A DNA stretch of 64,000 bases from contig QUOL01000023.1 in NCBI GenBank assembly GCA_009761415.1, positions 124,001 through 188,000 of the forward strand, in the 5' to 3' direction. Shown here one piece after another: positions 59,483 to 64,000 of the stretch (positions within the stretch are counted from its first letter, which is position 1; the number at the start of each line of letters is the position of its first letter). Source of the DNA: Sarcomyxa edulis. Taxonomy: Eukaryota; Basidiomycota; Agaricomycetes; Agaricales; Mycenaceae. A model generated the notes under the pieces. The model did no database searches and was not told the origin of the DNA. It saw only the letters and a program-made list of their open reading frames with translations. Position numbers and translations under genes: made by a program.

Positions 59483-60863
59483 ATGGACATGGCCACGCCG
59501 GTACCATCTTCAGAACAGAATCATCCCGAGAGCTCTTCAAGTTCGACACGCGCCTTGGATCCAACTAAACTCGTCGTTGTTGTCAAGAAACTGGTCGACT
59601 CACTCGAAGCTATCAAAACGAGGAGACCAACGAACACGACAAACGTGACAATGTCTCTCCGGGAACTAGACGACCTTATTACTCGTAGTCAACAGATCGC
59701 ACGACTCACGGATTCTGTCACGAGTACCAGCAGCGTCGTAGCTATCCCCAGGCCTCCTGCTCAGGCTGCCCCGCCCGTACTCGAAGTAGAACGCTCGAAA
59801 TCGTTCTATTTTGCAGATGGTAATGTAGCACTCTTTGCATTCGAAGGGACAAAGAACGTTGTTTTCCGTGTCCACCAATCTATCTTATCTCTCCATTCTC
59901 CCGTCTTCGCGTCAATGTTCACTCTACCGCCGCCAAATGATCCTTCTGAAATTGAGCTTTACGATGGAGTTCCACTCGTTCGAATGTATGATCACGCTTC
60001 AGATCTATCTGAGCTTTTGCGTGCGTTATATGATCCAAAGTACGCGGAATGAATTTTTTACACTTTATATCTTCTCAATTTATGCCCTCAGCTCACTACC
60101 GTACAAACGACATCAGCCCCAAGAAGCGCATCGATTACTCTCTATCCTAGGTATTGCTAGCAAATACGAGATGGACGATCTACGGACCAGATTAACAGAT
60201 TATTTCGCATCGGATTGGCCCACCTCGCTCGACGAATGGGATTGTCATTCATTAAATGAAGATAGGCTCAGAAATCAACACGACGCAATGTGGGATACTG
60301 ACACCCCTCTCGTCGATGGACTTCGTCTCGATGACAGGCTTCCAGAGCCTGTTTCCGCTATCTGTGTTGCATCCTTTTTTAACATCCCGGACATCCTCCC
60401 AGCAGCCTATTATCAGCTTCTCAAGACAAGCATTCGCAAAGATTGGTATGCGTGTCGAGCGGCGCAACCAGCTCTCTTCGATTTCGACACTCGTACAGCA
60501 ATGTGGGGCTATCTCCCTCTTGCTGCCTTTCATCGCTTGCTTCTCATCAGGGAAACACTCGACAAGAGTCTCGAGGGTATGGCGGATGAATTGGGAGCCT
60601 TTCATGGTTGCAGCCAGCAAGACGTTTGCGAAAAGGGCACCACTCGTGTCATTAATAGTTGGCGGGTGTCTAAAGACCCCTTGAAGGAGATGAAAAAGTA
60701 CGAGACCGCTAACAACAGACATGAATGGGAACCTCACGGTGTCTGTAAGAGATGTTGGACAGGCAATCACATCATTGTTCCCCGCTTGCGGCGACTCTTA
60801 TGGTCGAGGCTGACAGTCGCCGCGCAGGAGGAAGGCCCTGCGGCGCCGATACCGACACCTTGA
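59483..60863 (+). CDS. BTB/POZ domain protein
   Basis: Two exons (59483-60039 and 60092-60863) encode 442 residues. After a Ser/Thr-rich N-terminus of about 105 residues, a BTB fold is visible: SKSFYFADGNVALFAFEG, VVFRVHQSILSLHSPVFASM, EIELYDGVPLVRMYDHASDL, and SELLRALYDPN. After the intron, AHRLLSILGIASKYEMDDLR begins a BACK-like helical region, then a long uncharacterised C-terminus containing PVSAICVASFFNIPDILPAA. A possible metal-binding CKRCW lies near the end. BTB proteins of this architecture are greatly expanded in Agaricomycetes; partners and function are unknown. The gene is divergent from the synaptojanin-like gene. Confidence 0.88.
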
Positions 60864-61473
60864 CGGTATAGAGCTGCGAGAGTCAGACTCAACCACCAAA
60901 GTATTCAGGAGACGAGACAGTTCCGCATTTCCATCCTTCACTGCCCAGCCTATGCAAACCAGCGCGATATCTATACTCACGTAGAGCACGTCCCCACACG
61001 AGACTTCTTAGTCACACGAAAGCCACCCGCATCTCTCTCGTTTCGTGAACACTGGTCGCTTCCACGACGCGTTTGGAGACGTAAACCCACCGTCAGAGAT
61101 ATGAACACCGACGCCGATGCACTACTCCCTTCTCTCCCCATCCCTTTCATTTCCCTTCATTCAATTTCTTATTTTCGATGCTGTCTTGTTCCTATTTCTT
61201 TATTCCCTCGAAGTATTCATGGCTCTCCAATCTAATTACAGATTCACGAGCAAAAATTGTACTTTACTATTCCCCGGGCCTCCTCTTCTTACTGACCTTA
61301 CGAAACTCGGTATCACCATAGTCCATACCTGAGTTCGTCCAGAACGTGTTTTGTTTTCGGCAAAACTATAAAGACTGTACCGTCAAACCAAGTCCTTCCC
61401 TATCTCAATGATACCCTGGGATGATATTAGCCTTCCCATTAACGATACGTTTATACATGCTTTGTAATTGAAC
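60864..61473. other. Intergenic between convergent genes
   Basis: This holds the 3' flanks of the BTB and SVP26 genes. It is T/C-rich around 61110-61230. No gene or repeat is recognised. Confidence 0.35.
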
Positions 61474-62657
61474 TCAGTAGAACTTATCGCTCCCTATAGC
61501 TGGGCTCCCAGTTGCTCTCCTCAGGCCCAGCCCAACCATCTCACCAGTCGCTCTGCGAGCTGTCTGCCTCGGCGGCGTACCCAATCTGAAGTTACCGGCA
61601 TTCATGATGTGGCTACTATCCATATCCTTGATAGGATTCGCACCAGGAGAACGCGGTGGAGATAACGTGTCGTATTGTGAAGTTGGTGCCATCAGCGAAC
61701 TTCTTCTGGATGGCGTATTTGGTGTATTTGGGATTAGAGGCGAGCGTGGTGGGAGGCTGGGAGAACGTGGAGCGATGATTCCTTCGGATTCTCTTCGTGG
61801 TTTGGATTGTATGCGCGTCATTGAGAAGAGAGATCGGAAGAGCGAGACGCGAGGAGTGTTGTTCAAGCCCACTGGGGATCCTGGGTCGGCTAGATTTGAT
61901 CGAATGGTTAACAGAAATCCTTCTGGCGGTGTCATTTCTATGAAAATATGGGGGAAAAACTTACTAGAAGATAAGGGAAGCGCATTGTCGTTTGCGCTGA
62001 GACTTAGGAACAAAAACAAGGGTGCGAGCCAGACGCATATACCGAAGAATGTGGCGATCTCCGGGAAGCCAAGTACATTTGGAGTCGGTGTTCCATGATA
62101 TGTCCTCTGGGCAGTATGTCGTGCCTCTTGCGATACGCGTGCAAAGTAGAAGAACCAGAGGAAATGATCTGCGATGACGAGAATGCATGATGACATGAAA
62201 GAGAGTGATGTCAATGAGATGAGAGGCCAAGTGCTGGAGAAGTTTTGCAGATATACGATGTGGCAAATGGAAGAAAAGGCAATTTGAGGAAAGGGTAGCG
62301 ATTCTGAGAAATACAGTACTGCATGCAGTGCTATTATGGCCTAAATTCATGATGATCACCCAAGTTTAGTTAGTGACGATGGTGCTCATTGAAGGGACTG
62401 ACACATATCCCTCTCTGGCCAACCATCTTTGCGATACGAGAGTGCTCCTCTATGAGTTCCGAGACGTACAGCAAGCCGCTGGCTGGAATCGCAAATGACG
62501 GTCAGTACTTCGACTGCCAGGAAATGGAAAAGATCAACCGAGCGAAAGAGTAACGAATGCAAAAGCAGCGAGAATGGCGGCATAACTAGATGCAACATTC
62601 AGAACAAATAAGAGGAAAAAGGGAGAAAACAAACCTGAGGTAGTGCAACAGCGACAT
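61474..62657 (-). CDS. SVP26: Svp26/TEX261-family ER membrane protein
   Basis: This ER-Golgi membrane protein is a cargo adaptor for COPII export of type II membrane proteins such as mannosyltransferases. The start at 62657 is decided by splicing: MSLLHYLSYAAILAAFAFVT continues LSLASGLLYVSELIEEHSRI, the family N-terminus. Further exons give AKMVGQRGICAIIALHAVLY, FSESLPFPQIAFSSICHIVY, LQNFSSTWPLISLTSLSFMS, and SCILVIADHFLWFFYFARVS. FPEIATFFGICVWLAPLFLF and LSLSANDNALP end the membrane core, which has four hydrophobic spans. A probable intron (about 61950 down to 61892) leads into a Ser/Pro/Arg-rich cytosolic tail longer than in yeast (SLPPRSPLIPNTPNTPSRRS), ending SDKFY. It is head to head with CHMP1. 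Confidence 0.9.
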
Positions 62658-62779
62658 ATCTTGAGGAGAAGATGGAATTTGAAGTCGACCAGCGCGTCGA
62701 AGCGCGTCACGGTATAGCTTCCACGTGGACAGCCATTTACTATGGCACAGCCGATACTACCTCTCTTCATCCGACCATC
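62658..62779. promoter_or_regulatory. 122-bp bidirectional promoter, SVP26 and CHMP1
   Basis: Two membrane-traffic genes start 122 bases apart on opposite strands. No TATA box is visible. Confidence 0.4.
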
Positions 62780-63610
62780 ATGAGCAATCTCGAGAGTAAG
62801 TATCCTCTCAGATCATTCTATGGATACTAATTAAAGTGTCTGATAGAAACCCTCTTCCAACTCAAGGTCTTGAACCTCATCACTGACGTGCTCCTGCGGA
62901 AACTAATCGCAACTCCGTAGTTCACCGCAAAGACTCTAAATCGACAGGCAAAGAAAGCACAGAAGGACGAGAACTCTGAGAAATCTCGTCTGAAGAAGGT
63001 GCTCGATACCTTATTCAGGCATACTTGTCATAAATTAATCTGATTCCTCAGGCCCTGCAACAAGGGAACAACGACGGCGCACGGATATACGCCTCAAATG
63101 CCATCCGGAAGAAGAGCGAAGCTCTTAACCTCCTCAGATTGTCTAGTCGAATCGATGCTGTCGCAAGTAGGGTTGAAACAGCAGTGACTATGCGACAAGT
63201 GACCGGAAACATGACTTCGGTTGTAAGAGGGATGGACAAAGCTATGGAGGGCATGAACCTTGAACGAGTACGTTTCACGCTATACATCCTTCTTCATAAT
63301 TTGTCGTTTCAGCTAAACATCTGATCAGATCTCCCTCGTCATGGACAAATTCGAGTCCCAATTCTCCGACCTGGATGTGCAAACGTCGTACATGGAAGAT
63401 GCCATGTCATCTACCACGGCTACCTCCACACCACAAGACCAGATCGATCAGCTTCTACGGCAAACAGCAGAAGAAGCTAATATTGAACTTCAACACGACC
63501 TCTCTGCGAAAAGTTTGGACGTTGTAGCAGATCTTGGTCCACGAGAGAAGATCGGCGAAGAGGATGCAAAGCTCGCGGAGAGACTAAGAGCACTCCGACC
63601 CGCGACATAG
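62780..63610 (+). CDS. DID2: CHMP1/Did2 ESCRT-III-associated protein
   Basis: CHMP1 (Did2/Vps46) recruits the AAA ATPase Vps4 to ESCRT-III in multivesicular body sorting. The first two exons are tiny: 62780-62795 (16 bases) and 62847-62866 (20 bases), together MSNLEKTLFQLK. Later exons give [60 protein letters not shown], and [40 protein letters not shown] and SYMEDAM follow. The C-terminal helix [17 protein letters not shown] is a MIM1 motif for Vps4 MIT binding. The total is about 200 residues, normal for the family, with TAG at 63608-63610. Confidence 0.95.
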
Positions 63611-64000
63611 ATGAGAGAACACCAGAGTTTTGGATGGATGTAGGATGTAAATGGCTTAATTATTGTAGGTTTGTGTATACGATATAGCTCATAAGAAGGC
63701 TTTTGACTAACATTGGAGGGAGGGTGGCTGGTAAGTCATCATCGTTATTCCGTAACATTGAACATGAACATGAAAGGGTCATCTACAAAACATGGGCCAA
63801 AAGCCGAAGGAGCATACGAACATTATGGGAACATGAACAAGCGTAGAACGTGTCGGGGGAAATAACGATCATGGATAGCACAAGACATCGAAGAAAGTGG
63901 TAAGAAATACAAAGTGATGCAGGGAAGGTACAAGGAAGAATTGTATGTAGTACGAATGGAATCTGCGAATTAAAACCAGATGTGGGTAAATAAAAGAAAT
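63611..64000. other. 3' flank at window edge
   Basis: No coding sequence is recognised in these 390 bases; they are likely 3' flanking DNA of CHMP1. Confidence 0.35.

Overview
The window is nuclear DNA of a filamentous basidiomycete, most likely a mushroom-forming Agaricomycete. The evidence is dense short GT-AG introns (about 45-65 bases) in nearly every gene, and family content typical of that class: a GH9 glucanase with a C-terminal membrane anchor, MYND/ankyrin and BTB proteins, and Tnp2, hAT and Ty3/gypsy transposons. Gene models below were assembled by hand from open frames plus splice signals. Species is not assignable.

Layout. 0.3-1.7 kb: NAD(P)-dependent oxidoreductase. 2.3-9.7 kb: an unrecognised coiled-coil protein, a Tnp2 (CACTA-type) transposase and an unknown small gene. 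10.5-12.9 kb: GH9 glucanase. 13.5-19.9 kb: sulfite reductase flavoprotein, uracil phosphoribosyltransferase and RRP8, all on the minus strand. 20.4-22.4 kb: HerA-like P-loop ATPase. 22.5-26.9 kb: a divergent pair of MFS anion transporter and GH105 unsaturated rhamnogalacturonyl hydrolase. 27.6-46.7 kb: two tandem ankyrin/SEC-C/MYND paralogs, the second split by a 15.5-kb transposon nest. 47.0-63.6 kb: housekeeping genes for splicing (SF3B6, eIF4A3, SF3A3), phosphoinositide turnover (synaptojanin-like), a BTB protein, ER membrane protein SVP26 and ESCRT-III CHMP1.

The most striking structure is the nest at 30365-45835. A Ty3/gypsy element with two apparently identical 276-bp LTRs and a 4-bp target duplication sits inside the second MYND paralog; removing it restores the reading frame exactly. 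Between its gag and pol lies a further, unclassified insertion flanked by a 9-bp repeat. Inside that is a complete hAT transposon (22-bp inverted repeats, 8-bp target duplication). Inside the hAT, 15 bases before the transposase ATG, is a 2.2-kb non-coding LTR element (236-bp LTRs, 5-bp target duplication). Four insertions are thus stacked in one host gene.

No rRNA, tRNA or CRISPR feature was found.
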